64,000 bases of DNA, from contig JAUCQB010000055.1 in NCBI GenBank assembly GCA_030372985.1, positions 28,183-92,182 on the forward strand, in the 5' to 3' direction. Positions 1 through 9,900 of the stretch are shown piece after piece (within the stretch, counting starts at the first letter, position 1; the number at the start of each line of letters is the position of its first letter). This DNA is from Phycisphaerae bacterium. GTDB lineage: Bacteria; Planctomycetota; Phycisphaerae; UBA1845; PWPN01. Made by a program: the position numbers and the translations under genes. The notes beneath the pieces were generated by a model. It did not search any database. It had not been told where the DNA came from and saw only the letters and a program-made list of their open reading frames with translations.

Positions 1-644
1 CGCAGCGTTTCGAGCTCCCTCGGGGTGTCCAGTTCCTCCTTCACCGCCCGGCTCAACCGTTCGTAGTCCACCCCGTGCTCGACAAGATGTACATTGGAGT
101 GAAACCGCGACTTGCTCTCATAGAGCGGCCGGGACGTGGCGATCACGACGTCGACCCGATCCAGCAACTGCCGCTCGCGATTCTCGATAAGAGCCCGGTC
201 GTAGCCGGGGAACTCGCCGAAAGCGTCCACGCAATAGTACAGGGCCAATTCCTCCCCGAAACGGCCCACAAAGTCGCCCACGTCAGGGGCGAAGCTCCAA
301 AGCTGCACCGGACGGGTTGGCAAGGTCTCCAGCACGTTCTCGATCGCCCGCCGCACGGTGAATCTGTTGAGCCGCCGGGCCAGGCGCATCGAGGGCATGG
401 GGACCTGAAAGGGCGTCACCGCCGTGATGTTGTCGGCAACGCGCTGGGCACCCTGGCCGATCTGCCGCAGCTTGTCCCAAATCATGCGAAGGTCATATGG
501 ATGCATCGTCGGCCGGCGGGAAGCATGCCAATTCACCCAGATCACGTTGTTATGCCGGGCCAGCCGGCGCATGATGTGGTGCTTGCTCGTGGGATGAAAG
601 CCCCAGCCGCTCGCGAAGCAGATGATGTTCTTGCCGCTGATCAC
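1..644 (-). CDS. Glycosyltransferase, group 1/4 type (partial, C-terminus off window)
   Basis: An open minus-strand frame runs from a GTG at 644 to the window edge, giving 214 codons without a stop. The GTG overlaps the stop of the upstream glycosyltransferase by 4 bases (GTGA), which argues for translational coupling and fixes the start. The protein begins MISGKNIICFASGWGF and contains YYCVDAFGEFPGYD near residue 140, a pattern common in the N-terminal Rossmann domain of GT-B glycosyltransferases; the donor-binding C-terminal half lies outside the window. By position at the end of an exopolysaccharide operon it probably adds a sugar to the lipid-linked repeat unit in the cytoplasm. Donor and acceptor cannot be told from the sequence. 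Confidence 0.75.
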   Translation of the reverse strand, partial: MISGKNIICFASGWGFHPTSKHHIMRRLARHNNVIWVNWHASRRPTMHPYDLRMIWDKLRQIGQGAQRVADNITAVTPFQVPMPSMRLARRLNRFTVRRAIENVLETLPTRPVQLWSFAPDVGDFVGRFGEELALYYCVDAFGEFPGYDRALIENRERQLLDRVDVVIATSRPLYESKSRFHSNVHLVEHGVDYERLSRAVKEELDTPRELETL

Positions 645-1930
645 GTTTGCAGACTCCCGGTCTGACAACAAGGCGGGGCCGTTACCCCCGCACGCGCACA
701 AGCCGATTCTCGCTCCCCACCAGGCGTCAGTAGCCGCTCCAGGCGAAGAAGGCTTGCATCCGGTCGCAGCCGCTCCAGGACAAACGCCAAGCCCGCCCGG
801 GCCACATCCTGCGCCAGACCTTCGTCGTTGAGCAGTCTCAACACCGCTTCGGCGAACTCGGCCGGCGACCCACCAACCAGCAGTTCGCGCCCCGGCCGAG
901 TTCCCAGCCCCTCGGCCACACCGGGCGTCACCACGCACGGCCGCCCGGCGGTCATGGCCATCAGCACCTTGATTTGCGCGCCCCGCGCGATTCGCAGCGG
1001 GGCAACGCAAACCCGCATTCTCTCCAAATAGGGCTCCACCTCAGCCACGGTCCCGGTCACCCGTATGTTGGTCCCGTTGTCCAGCCGCCGAAGTACTCGT
1101 GCCGGAGATCGACCTACCAGCCACCAGCTTGCCTCCCGGCGGCTGCCGGCGATCAGCGGCCAGACCTTCTCGGCAAACCAACAGGCACCGTCGACATTCG
1201 GTCCGTAGTCCATCGCCCCCACAAAGCCGACCACCGGCTCGCGTGGTAGATTCACCCGTTGCGGCACCGTCGGCAGGTCGGCGGCCACAAGGGCCGGGGT
1301 ACTCGGTCCCACGACGTGCACCTTTTGACGCAGGTGTTCGTCCTCAACCAGCGACGCTTCCCGCTCGCTGATCAGGACGCTGGCATCAAAGCTGTCCAGC
1401 CACCTCCGTTCGCGGCCATCAAGCCGACGGGCCTCGGTGCGGTAGACCCAACTCATTGGCCAGGCGGCGCCGGCCGCGGACTCGGCCCATTTGCGGCTGT
1501 CCAGGTCATCCAGGTTCAACACCCGCCGCGATGCCGGAACCTCCAGCGCCAGCGGGGCCATGCTCGACGAGAAGGCCAGAACGGCGTCGAAACCGACCTG
1601 CTCGGCCCATCGCAACACCCGCCGACGCAAGACCCCCGATGCAAAGTAGTTCTCCGTCGCCGTCCCACCCGCCAACAGTCCTGTCAACGCACGAGCCTGC
1701 GCAACCGACTCGTGCAGCGGCACCGCCACGACGTCGCGGCACATCGATCGCAGCGCCGCCAGCGATCGGCGAGCCTCCTCCGATGTACGACCCAGGAACC
1801 CCGTCTCCAGGAACCCGGCGCACCAGACATCGTGACGCTGCGCGAGATACCGCACTTGTGCGGCGGCGCGGAGCTTCGCCCCGCCGTCCGCGGGGCAGGG
1901 CAATCGATGAATCAGGTACAGAAGCTTCAT
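641..1930 (-). CDS. Exosortase/PEP-CTERM-associated glycosyltransferase (TIGR03087-like)
   Basis: A 429-residue GT-B glycosyltransferase. The N-terminus MKLLYLIHRLPCPADGGAK and the pattern of a long acceptor domain followed by VGFVGAMDYGPNVDG (about residue 235) and ending in GTRPGRELLVG (about 350) resemble the sugar transferase family found beside exosortase A (TIGR03087). Family membership is from recall of the signature, not from a search. It follows the FemAB-like gene after a 94-base spacer filled with heptamer repeats, and overlaps the next glycosyltransferase by 4 bases. No strong Shine-Dalgarno is seen before the ATG; the heptamer block runs right up to it. Role: cytoplasmic assembly of an exopolysaccharide repeat unit. 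Confidence 0.8.
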   Translation of the reverse strand: MKLLYLIHRLPCPADGGAKLRAAAQVRYLAQRHDVWCAGFLETGFLGRTSEEARRSLAALRSMCRDVVAVPLHESVAQARALTGLLAGGTATENYFASGVLRRRVLRWAEQVGFDAVLAFSSSMAPLALEVPASRRVLNLDDLDSRKWAESAAGAAWPMSWVYRTEARRLDGRERRWLDSFDASVLISEREASLVEDEHLRQKVHVVGPSTPALVAADLPTVPQRVNLPREPVVGFVGAMDYGPNVDGACWFAEKVWPLIAGSRREASWWLVGRSPARVLRRLDNGTNIRVTGTVAEVEPYLERMRVCVAPLRIARGAQIKVLMAMTAGRPCVVTPGVAEGLGTRPGRELLVGGSPAEFAEAVLRLLNDEGLAQDVARAGLAFVLERLRPDASLLRLERLLTPGGERESACARAGVTAPPCCQTGSLQT

Positions 1931-1931
1931 A

Positions 1932-2020
1932 CAACAGCTTTCAGCCTTCAGTGATCAGCTCTCAGCTTCCTGCGTCATGACCGCTCTCACTTCGGCTGAC
2001 CGCTGATCGCTGACTGCTTC
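1932..2020. repeat. Heptamer-repeat spacer between two exopolysaccharide genes
   Basis: The spacer consists of degenerate 7-base units. Read on the minus strand one block is GCTGAGA, GCTGATC, ACTGAAG, GCTGAAA, GCTGTTG (1932-1970), and on the plus strand a second block reads GCTGACC, GCTGATC, GCTGACT (1995-2015). The same unit recurs at 10787-10890 and 12074-12172. It leaves no room for a normal ribosome-binding site before the glycosyltransferase at 1930. Confidence 0.7.
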
Positions 2021-2024
2021 TCTT

Positions 2025-3089
2025 TCACCCCGGAATCGACTTCGACAACCATGCCCCCAGCGGCCGGGTTACCGCCAACGGCAATCGGGGCCACACCCGC
2101 CGACTCAGTTGCAGCCTGGGGTTGTTGGGCGTCAGATCGGGCGCTCGGCCGCCGACCGGCACAAAATACTGATATTGCAGCGGCGTCGGCTCGAAGCCCT
2201 GAAATCGCTTGAAATCGCACGAACCTCTGTTATCGACCCGCGATCGCCCGAAGTCGAACTCGCGACAACCCATTTCGACTCCCTTTTCCATGGCGGACAG
2301 GTACATGAAATGGTTAGGGTGATACTTCTCGAATCGCTCGTCGCAGCCGGCGAAATAGGGCAACAGCGTGTCGCGGTAGATGAAGCTGACAAGCCCGGCG
2401 ATGGCCCTGCCCTGGTGCTCGACGATCTGAACCAGATGCTCGATCCGCCGGCCGGCCTGCGATTCGCAGCGCGTCCGTGCGATCAACGCCCTGAAGAAAC
2501 GCAACGGGTAGTTCGGCGAGGCCAGCCGGCGCATCGACTGGCTGTACAGCGTCCAGACCTCGTCGAGCCGCGTCTCATCGAACCGCGAAACCAGGTGGAA
2601 CCGCTCGCGGGCCTGTCGGGCAGCGGCTCGTGCCTTTCGCGGCATTTCCGCCAACACCCGGTCCGGGTCTGCCGGCAGGGCCTTGCGGAAAGTCACATAT
2701 CGATCCGTGATCGGCAGTGCCGGCCATCGCGCACGGATGGAGCGAATGTCCAGCCACTGGGCCCCGGCCTGGACGGCCACAGCCGTGGCCGCTTCCAGGA
2801 GAGCGCGGTGAGTCTCATCATCGTCGGCCAACGAACCGCCGTAGACGCCGTACGGTACGCTGACCATCAGCGTGCCGGCCAGCCGGCTGTCCACCCTCAT
2901 CAGCGGCAATACGCCCGCGACGCGCCTGTCGCGAAAGGCCAGCAGGTAGCGACTGGAGTGCCCGAACGCCTCGGTCACGGCATCCCGCCAGATCAACGTA
3001 TGGAAGAGCGTGCTTTCCGGATGATGAGCGACGTAGGCATCCCACAGGTGGGTCGTATTCTCATCCAGCTCCATGATGCTGATGGACAA
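2025..3089 (-). CDS. FemAB-like acyltransferase-fold protein, PEP-CTERM system-associated (TIGR03019-like)
   Basis: A 354-residue protein with tandem GNAT folds. Visible features are HTLIWRDAVTEAFGH near residue 32, SVPYGVYGG near 78, and the C-terminal stretch with FDFGRSRVDNRGSCDFKRF near 300, typical of the FemAB-related proteins of exosortase loci. Some FemAB proteins transfer amino acids from tRNA to cell-wall precursors; the substrate of this subgroup is not known to me. The start is a TTG: AGGAGG lies 6 bases before it, overlapping the stop region of the kinase gene, while the in-frame ATG five codons later is too far from it. The gene is 9 bases downstream of the kinase gene. Confidence 0.82.
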   Translation of the reverse strand: MSISIMELDENTTHLWDAYVAHHPESTLFHTLIWRDAVTEAFGHSSRYLLAFRDRRVAGVLPLMRVDSRLAGTLMVSVPYGVYGGSLADDDETHRALLEAATAVAVQAGAQWLDIRSIRARWPALPITDRYVTFRKALPADPDRVLAEMPRKARAAARQARERFHLVSRFDETRLDEVWTLYSQSMRRLASPNYPLRFFRALIARTRCESQAGRRIEHLVQIVEHQGRAIAGLVSFIYRDTLLPYFAGCDERFEKYHPNHFMYLSAMEKGVEMGCREFDFGRSRVDNRGSCDFKRFQGFEPTPLQYQYFVPVGGRAPDLTPNNPRLQLSRRVWPRLPLAVTRPLGAWLSKSIPG

Positions 3090-3098
3090 GTCGTCCTC

Positions 3099-4007
3099 CT
3101 ACGGTGTGCTCTGGTAGTAATCGTGGGTGTGACAAGCCATCGCCGTTTCGGTGTAGCCGGCGAGGATGCACCCCGCCACGTTCACGTGATTGGCCTGGAG
3201 CATCTTCACACAGCGGCTCAGCAGCGGTTCGGGCGTCCGGTTCACACGAACCACCATGATGACCGAATGGCAGAGCGGCGCGATCAGCCCGGTATCGGCC
3301 GCCTCGTGAACCGGCGGTGTGTCGATCAGAGTATAATGGAACCGTTCCGTCAGCTCCTTGAAAATGCCGCCGATCGGCTTGCTGGCCAGCAATTCACTCG
3401 GCAGCAGGCCCGCCGGATCTCCCGCTGGAACCAGGTAGAGGTTGTCGCGAATCACCGGCATGCACGCGTCCGCCAGCAGCATCTCGCCCCGCAAAACCTC
3501 GGCCAGTCCGGGTTGCCTCTCGGCTCCGAGCAGGCAACTGAGCCCGCGACCGTGGAAATCGAGATCGATCATCGCGACCCGCAGGTACTTCAGTTCAGAA
3601 AGACTGAAAGCCAGATTGGCGGTGGTGACGGTCTTGCCCTCGCCGTGCAGAGCGGACGTCAAGGCCAGCAGCCGGGGACCCCCGCCCGGATTGGCGGTGA
3701 TCAGCCGAGTACGCACCGATCGAAACTTCTCGGCCGTCTCGGAGTTGGGATCGTGCAGCGCGACCACCTCGCCGCCGACCGACTCCCTGAGAACCGCCGG
3801 CGCGGTGATCGGAAAAGGCCGGGGCGGTGGAGGCGGATTCAGCAGCGATTGGGCGACCTCGGAGAAAGGCTCCCTCCTTGCAGCCCCGCGCCGGGAAACA
3901 CGCATGGGAGCCTCGGCGGCATCGGCAAACGATGCATCCGTCATTTCTCCCAGTCGCAGGTTCCGCTCCTGCTGTGCTCGTTTCAGTGCTTCAGCGATCC
4001 GTCCCAT
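3099..4007 (-). CDS. CpsD/CapB-family tyrosine-protein kinase of the exopolysaccharide operon
   Basis: A 302-residue bacterial tyrosine kinase (BY-kinase) domain. The P-loop is ALHGEGKTVTT near residue 125, followed by a Walker A prime like motif MIDLDFHGRGL near 150 and a Walker B like TLIDTPPVHEAAD near 230. The N-terminus MGRIAEALKRAQQERN is the amphipathic start common to these kinases. The usual C-terminal tyrosine cluster is short, with only YY in HDYYQSTP at the extreme end. These proteins work with a Wzz-type membrane activator, here encoded 55 bases upstream, to control chain length and export of the polymer. The ribosome-binding site AAGGGA precedes the ATG. Confidence 0.88.
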   Translation of the reverse strand: MGRIAEALKRAQQERNLRLGEMTDASFADAAEAPMRVSRRGAARREPFSEVAQSLLNPPPPPRPFPITAPAVLRESVGGEVVALHDPNSETAEKFRSVRTRLITANPGGGPRLLALTSALHGEGKTVTTANLAFSLSELKYLRVAMIDLDFHGRGLSCLLGAERQPGLAEVLRGEMLLADACMPVIRDNLYLVPAGDPAGLLPSELLASKPIGGIFKELTERFHYTLIDTPPVHEAADTGLIAPLCHSVIMVVRVNRTPEPLLSRCVKMLQANHVNVAGCILAGYTETAMACHTHDYYQSTP

Positions 4008-4062
4008 GTTCCCTTGCCGCCTGTTTTCAATGGCGTCCGATCCTCCCGGCCGGACAGACCTC

Positions 4063-5826
4063 TCATGTCCCCGGGACTCCGCCCGTCCATGTCCCCAGCA
4101 TCGCTGCCGACCTGGTGATCAGCCGGTCATACTGCTCCGGGCGCTCCAGTGCCAGGTAAACCATCACACCCATAACCCCCACCGCCAGCATCTGAATCGC
4201 CACAAATACTGGCAGAACCCACCTCGCAATGAACCACCCCTCCGGCCGTCCCACCCGGATCTCGCCGATCGTCTCCAGAATCGGAATGCCCAGCGTCTCC
4301 TTCAGGCGGGCCGGATCCTTGACCGAGCGGTCCAAAATCTCGCGAAAGAATACGATCGCAATCGCCAGGGCCAGTCCCAGCCCTGAGCCGATGGCAAACA
4401 GACTGTTGGCCGTGGGCATGCGAAGGCGACCGGCCAGGTGCGGCTCATCCAGCACCTCTACCTGAATACCCCGATTTTCCGCCTCGGCGGCGAGGATGCG
4501 GTTCAATTGACTCAGGTTGTTGGTCCACAGATCCAAATCGTTCTGGGCGCCGGCCAGAGCCTGCTGCAACTTGGCATGCTGCTCCCTGCGCTCGGGCAAC
4601 GACTGCATGTCTTTCTTGAGCCGCTCCCGGACCTCCAGATCCGCCTTCAGCTCCACCTCAACCCGGGCAAGATCTTCACGGTTCGTCCTGATCTCGATTT
4701 CCGTCTTCTTCCGCTCCGCGAGCCACGGATCGGCCGGGAGGTTCACCATCCCCAACGGCCCCTCCAGATGCTCAGGCAGCTCGTCCAGGCTTGCCTCGAG
4801 GCTTTCGACCTGGCGTCGCAGGGTCACGATCTGGGGATGCATCTCCGTCATTCGCCGCGTGACTCTTAACTCCTCGATCTTCTTGTTCAGGCTGGCGATC
4901 TCGGCCACCGTCTGCTGATACCGCGGGTTGGCGGTCATGTTCCGGTCCATCGCCGCCGGCCGGTTGGGCTGGGTGGACTCCGACGAGGGAGGGGCACCCA
5001 GTTCGGCGAGGTACGCCTCGGAGGAGGCGATTTTTGCCTGCAGTCGCTGCCGTTCGCGTTCGTGCCGGTCGATGCTCTGCTCGATCGCCTGCATCCGCTG
5101 CTCGAGCGTATCGGGGCCGGCCGGGTTGGTGCCCGGAAACTCCATGTCGATCCGCTGAAGTTCGGTTCTCAGGGCAGTGACCGTCTCCTGGCACTTCCTG
5201 GATTCCTGCGCGAAGAACTCATGAGCGTCGCTCAGAATGCCCGAGACCTTGTTGCGCGTGCCGGCGATGTAGCCGTCCCGGATTTTCGTCAAGATCGGCG
5301 CCGCCAGGTCCGGCTGCTCGCCCAGGTAGCGGATTTCGACGGTGTCGGAAAAATCACCGGTTTCGTGGATGACCACCGTGATCGACTCAACCCATCGCCC
5401 GACGATCGCGTCGCGCTCGGTTCTGGCCTCGGCCGTCAGTTCGCCCGAGCCGTCGTGTGGCAAATGGTCAAGGAGGCCCATCTCCTCAACCGCCAGCCCC
5501 ACCGCCGAGAAACTCCGCAGGTCGGACATCAGGGACTGTCGCAGGGCGGCAAAGGAGTAGGGCGAGTTGCTCGCAAGCAGCTTCGAAATAACCAGATTGT
5601 TGCGACGCTCGAACGTCGTGCTCACGTAGTATCGCCGCGGACAGGTCAAGCCCGCCGACAGCGTGATCAGCATGACCGTCAACATCGGAATCGCCAGCAG
5701 AGGCCAGCGCCGGCGCACGACGTCCAGCACCTTCGAGAGCGTCTGGAGCAGACTCGCGATCGCCGATTCCTCAGGCGGCGCTCCCATTCGGGAACCCAGA
5801 ATGATCGACGTGGGCTGGATGCTCAT
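4063..5826 (-). CDS. Wzz/GNVR-type polysaccharide chain-length determinant
   Basis: A 587-residue inner-membrane protein. There is one transmembrane segment near residues 42-62 (WPLLAIPMLTVMLITLSAG), a long periplasmic part with extended coiled coil (about 190-430), and a second transmembrane segment near the C-terminus (WVLPVFVAIQMLAVGVMGV). The juxtamembrane sequence FFREILDRSVKDPARLKE is typical of Wzz partners of BY-kinases. I use the ATG at 5826, which has AGAGGA upstream, in place of the longer frame from 5880 that would overlap the export gene. It matches the XrtA-associated chain-length family (TIGR03007-like) by length and context. Confidence 0.87.
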   Translation of the reverse strand: MSIQPTSIILGSRMGAPPEESAIASLLQTLSKVLDVVRRRWPLLAIPMLTVMLITLSAGLTCPRRYYVSTTFERRNNLVISKLLASNSPYSFAALRQSLMSDLRSFSAVGLAVEEMGLLDHLPHDGSGELTAEARTERDAIVGRWVESITVVIHETGDFSDTVEIRYLGEQPDLAAPILTKIRDGYIAGTRNKVSGILSDAHEFFAQESRKCQETVTALRTELQRIDMEFPGTNPAGPDTLEQRMQAIEQSIDRHERERQRLQAKIASSEAYLAELGAPPSSESTQPNRPAAMDRNMTANPRYQQTVAEIASLNKKIEELRVTRRMTEMHPQIVTLRRQVESLEASLDELPEHLEGPLGMVNLPADPWLAERKKTEIEIRTNREDLARVEVELKADLEVRERLKKDMQSLPERREQHAKLQQALAGAQNDLDLWTNNLSQLNRILAAEAENRGIQVEVLDEPHLAGRLRMPTANSLFAIGSGLGLALAIAIVFFREILDRSVKDPARLKETLGIPILETIGEIRVGRPEGWFIARWVLPVFVAIQMLAVGVMGVMVYLALERPEQYDRLITRSAAMLGTWTGGVPGT

Positions 5827-5869
5827 ATGCGATCCTCTGCGGGCCCTGGCCTGCTCGGACGGATGATCC

Positions 5870-6700
5870 TCACCACCCATCGTTGTAGTAAGGCCTTACC
5901 CCATAACCGTAGTAGTACAACTCCGTGTTCGAGTCCGTGCCGCTGCTCCAGTCATAATCCGTATATGTCCGCATGGTGTTGTTCGCGTTTGCCGGAAAGG
6001 CGTAGGCGTTCAGCAGCGGGATCGTCGGATACAACAGTTCCTGCAGCCGAAGGCCCACCCAGCCCAGCGGCGTCGGTGGCACGTACACGATATCTCCCTC
6101 TTGAAGCAGGAGATTATTGCGGAGATCGCCCTTCTCGATCATCCGCGTCACGTCGATGGTGATTTCGCGGACTTCGTCCGGGTCTGCGCTGGGTCGGACG
6201 ACCCGAACCATCTCGCCCCAGGCGATCAGGTTCGGTCTGGCGTTGGCCAGTACCGTCAGCAGCGTGTCATTTCCGGTAAACGGCTTGGGCCCATTGAAGG
6301 TCACCTGGCCAAAGACGTAGATGCACCGGCTGGTCGGCGTGATCAGCCGGACCTCCACCTTCGGGTCAACGTAGTATCGGGTGAGGAGCTTCTCCATCTT
6401 GGCGGCGATCTCCTGCTCCGTGAGCATCGAGACCTTCACCGGCCCGAGCAGTCGGAGCATGATCGTGCCGTCGGGGTTAATGCGCGTGTTGATGTTGTCG
6501 ACCTCGGGACATGTGGCGGAAGCGATCACCACCATGTCCGTGGGCCTGGCCCGATGGGTAGCGTCCACGACGTCGTGGTTGTGGGCCTGGACGAACGCCT
6601 TCACATCGTCGTATTTCGGCGCGCACCCCGCGATGGCGACGGCCTGAACCACCGCTCCCATTCCCAGAATCGCGAGTCGAATCTTGACGGAGTCCTGCAT
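5870..6700 (-). CDS. Polysaccharide export lipoprotein, Wza/SLBB type
   Basis: A 276-residue protein with a hydrophobic signal and a lipobox-like VAIAGC ending at about residue 26, so it is probably an outer-membrane lipoprotein. A polysaccharide-export domain follows (about 45-115: RINPDGTIMLRLLGPVKV, then KMEKLLTRYYVDPKVEV) and then an SLBB domain (about 120-205: YVFGQVTFNGPKPF and LLLQEGDIVYVPP). The tail is rich in Tyr, Asn and Gly. It is the first gene of the minus-strand operon and likely forms or gates the export channel for the polymer whose length is set by the Wzz/kinase pair downstream. Confidence 0.88.
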   Translation of the reverse strand: MQDSVKIRLAILGMGAVVQAVAIAGCAPKYDDVKAFVQAHNHDVVDATHRARPTDMVVIASATCPEVDNINTRINPDGTIMLRLLGPVKVSMLTEQEIAAKMEKLLTRYYVDPKVEVRLITPTSRCIYVFGQVTFNGPKPFTGNDTLLTVLANARPNLIAWGEMVRVVRPSADPDEVREITIDVTRMIEKGDLRNNLLLQEGDIVYVPPTPLGWVGLRLQELLYPTIPLLNAYAFPANANNTMRTYTDYDWSSGTDSNTELYYYGYGVRPYYNDGW

Positions 6701-6976
6701 GCCCTTGGCCTCACAGGGACCGGTCCTGAACCTTCCGGCAATCCCTCCGTTTGTGTTTCTCCTGCCACGCCCGATAGCCGACGGGCCTGGCTCCGTGCCA
6801 GAGTAATCGGACGCTCCGGGACCGATTTCGACTTATCCTCGAGTTTTTTTCGGGCTTTGGTATGAACCTCAAGGTGCCCAGCAGGCAGGTCCGATAGAAC
6901 GGCTTGGAACGTGCAGTTTTCCGTTCGTCCGATAACTGTGCGCCCACAGGGAACACTCCCACAGGAGGCACCGGGC
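6701..6976. promoter_or_regulatory. Divergent intergenic region between export operon and ATPase gene
   Basis: This 276-base spacer must hold the promoters for both the minus-strand exopolysaccharide operon and the plus-strand ATPase gene. A T-run lies at about 6844-6850. I cannot assign clear -35/-10 boxes. AGGAGG at 6963-6968 is the ribosome-binding site that places the ATPase start at 6977. Confidence 0.4.
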
Positions 6977-9900
6977 ATGTACTGCTCTCATTTCGGGCTC
7001 CACCGCCCGCCGTTCAACAACACTCCCGATCCGACGTTCTACTTCAGCACGCCGGAACACGAGGAGGCCCTGGCCACCCTTCAGTACGCCACCGAGCATC
7101 GCAAGGGATTCGTCCTGATCACCGGCGAAGTCGGATCGGGCAAGACGCTCACCGGTCGGATGTTCCTGCGGCAGATCGAACAGCAGGTCGAGACCGCGGT
7201 CATCACCAATACCCACCTGTCCGGCCGACAACTCCTGGCGGCGGTTTGCTCCGAATTCGGCCTCAACCCGCCCCCGCAGGCCGGCAACCTCGAACTGAAC
7301 CAGTTGCTTCAGGATTTTCTCCTCGAGCAGTTCGCCCGAAATCGCTATGTCATCGTGCTCATCGACGAGGCCCAGAATCTGCCCGACGAGGCTTTCGAAG
7401 AGATTCGGATGCTCGGCAACCTTGAGGCGGACGACGCCAAGCTTCTGCAGGTCTGCATCCTGGGACAACCCGAGCTGAGAGGCCGTTTCTCGCAAGCCAA
7501 GATGCGACAATTGGATCAGAGGTTGTTCGGTCGTTTTCACCTCAAGGCCCTCTCCGGCCAGCAAACGCGTCAGTACATCGAGCACCGTCTTCGAGTCGCC
7601 GGATGCGCCGGGGCCATCCCCTTCACGGAGGAAGCGATGGACGCCATCTACCTGGCGTCCAAAGGGATTCCCCGATTGATCAATCAGATCAGTGACGCCG
7701 CGTTGCTTGCGTGCTATGCGGACGGGGGCGAGGCCGTGGACATCCGAACGATTGACGAAGTCTGCGAGCGGATCTGTGGTAAAGGCTTTGAATCCGCTGA
7801 GACGACGGAATGTCGGGCAAGCATGGAGACAACGAAGCCGTTGCCCGGCGAAGCGCACTGCGATACCGATGCTGCAACGACAGCCCTTGCTCAGCAAGAG
7901 GAGGCGGCTCTGGGCACATTGTCCCGCTCGATCGAGGAATGTGTCGAAACGGTGATCGAAAGCCGGGAAGCGACCGTGGGCGAGACCGCCGCAAGCGATG
8001 CCGAGATTGCCGAACGGTGCCGGAAGGCAAGAGAAGAACTGGAACGTCTGGCCACAATCGATTTTTCGGCTGAGGCCCCTGATGAACCTGGTTCACCGGA
8101 TCCGATGACTCCGCCGGAGCCGGCGGACCGCGCAGAACGGAAGCCCGCCGACGCCGCCCGCTCACCGAGAAATCGCGGACGTTTCGCCGGCTTCGTGGAT
8201 GCGGTGAAACAAAAATGCTCCCGGATTGTGGAAGGCGACAAAGCCGGACAAACCGAGACACCCCGGCCATCGACGTCCGCCCTCGAAAACACCGCCGAGA
8301 TGTCGCAAATGAACGGCGCAAACGCTCCGGAGCCGCAACGGGAGATTGACATGCTCAAGCGCCGGGTCGCGGAGGGTGAGCAGGCGATTGCGAACTTGAG
8401 CCGCCACCTTGCCGCGCAATTCGGCGCCACACAGGAAGCATTGAAGTCTCTGGAAAAGAAGACGGCAAGCTCCGACGAGCTCAAACAGCTCAAGGCGCTC
8501 CACGAAGCCTCGGCATCGGACATGGAGCGGCAGCTGGCCGACAACGTCGCCTCACTCAAGCAGCTCAGCGACTCGATCGAGGAACGGGGCAGGACCGCCT
8601 GCGGCGAAACAGTGCCTGAGTTCCAAACACTGTCCAAGCGACTCATCGAACAGGCACAACAGCTCCACGAGCTCCGAAAACGCACTCTGGCCCAGAACGC
8701 GTCGGTCGCCCAGACCCTGTCGGAGATGAAAAGCCAACTGGTCGGTCGGGCCGAGCTCGAGGAGGTCCGTGCAGCGCAGGCTGAAACCGGCCGCAGGATC
8801 ATGGAGCGGATCGATCGCAACCGAGACGACGTGCAGGAAATACTTGACAACCTTGAGGAACGCTACCTCGCGATGCGGAACCGGATCGAGGCGCTGGTCG
8901 TATCCAAAGCCGACGCGTCGCGCCTGGCGGACGTCCAGAGTCGGCACGAGGCGGACGTCGGGGAGCTTCTCAGCGCCCTGGAAAGACAGCGTCAAGAGCT
9001 GGACAACAAGCTCGAGCAGACGGTGACCGACTGGAAGCAGACGCAGAAGGCCCTGGATGATCTGGCCGCCCAGGCCACCGACAGGGGGGAACTGGACGAG
9101 ATCCGGCAGCGACAGGCTTCCGATGCGGGCCGGATCCTCGAGATGCTCGCCGCTCACCGCCGCGACGTCGAGCACCTGGCGAGCGACCTCGACCGCCGGG
9201 CCGGCGATCTGCTCGCACGACTCAACGCCCTGTCCAAGGACATTGCCACCGCCGAACAGCTTGAGGGCATTCGCACCGCCTACAGCGAACAGATCACCGA
9301 CCTGACTGCCCGACTTGCCGCTTGTGAGGCGGGCTTCGAGAAAGCACGAGAACTCCACGAACGCGGCTTGCGAGCCGTGGCCGGCAAGACGCTCGATACG
9401 GCCCGGCGGGTATCGGTTCTCGAGGAGAAGGGCCGGCCCCGCAGAATCCGGCTCGAGCTGTCGCCGCGGGCGGGAATCGAGTTGGGTGACGTGGTCGCCG
9501 CCGCGCAGGAGCAACGCGATTCACTGCGTAACGACGTCCAAGAAGCCAGGAAGACGGTCGTCGATCTCCGGGAGATGTCCTCTGCGATCCGCGAGGTGAT
9601 GCAGGCGTGGCAGGCCAGCGTGGAAGCGAGCTGGGACAACGCCCAGGCGTTTCTCCAGGACTGGCAGACCAAGGCCACCGAGGCCAAAAGCGAGGCCGAC
9701 CGGATGCTGGAAGGCTGGCGGAGCGGAACCGAAGAGATCCGCGAAGAGGCCGAACGATTGAAGGCATCGGCCAGGATGGCCGCCGAGGTCCTGCAGAAAA
9801 TGCGCCAGTGCCACGCGGTCATCGAGGCCAGACTCAACTCCGAAGATTGGCATGCAGAGCTCTCCAGGGCGGAACACGTCGCCAATCGTCTCGAACAGGC

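Noticed and set aside
2109..4118. A 669-codon open frame on the plus strand across the FemAB-like and kinase genes
   Set aside because: It is the antisense shadow of two well-supported minus-strand genes; its translation has no domain, and high GC lowers stop frequency in that frame.
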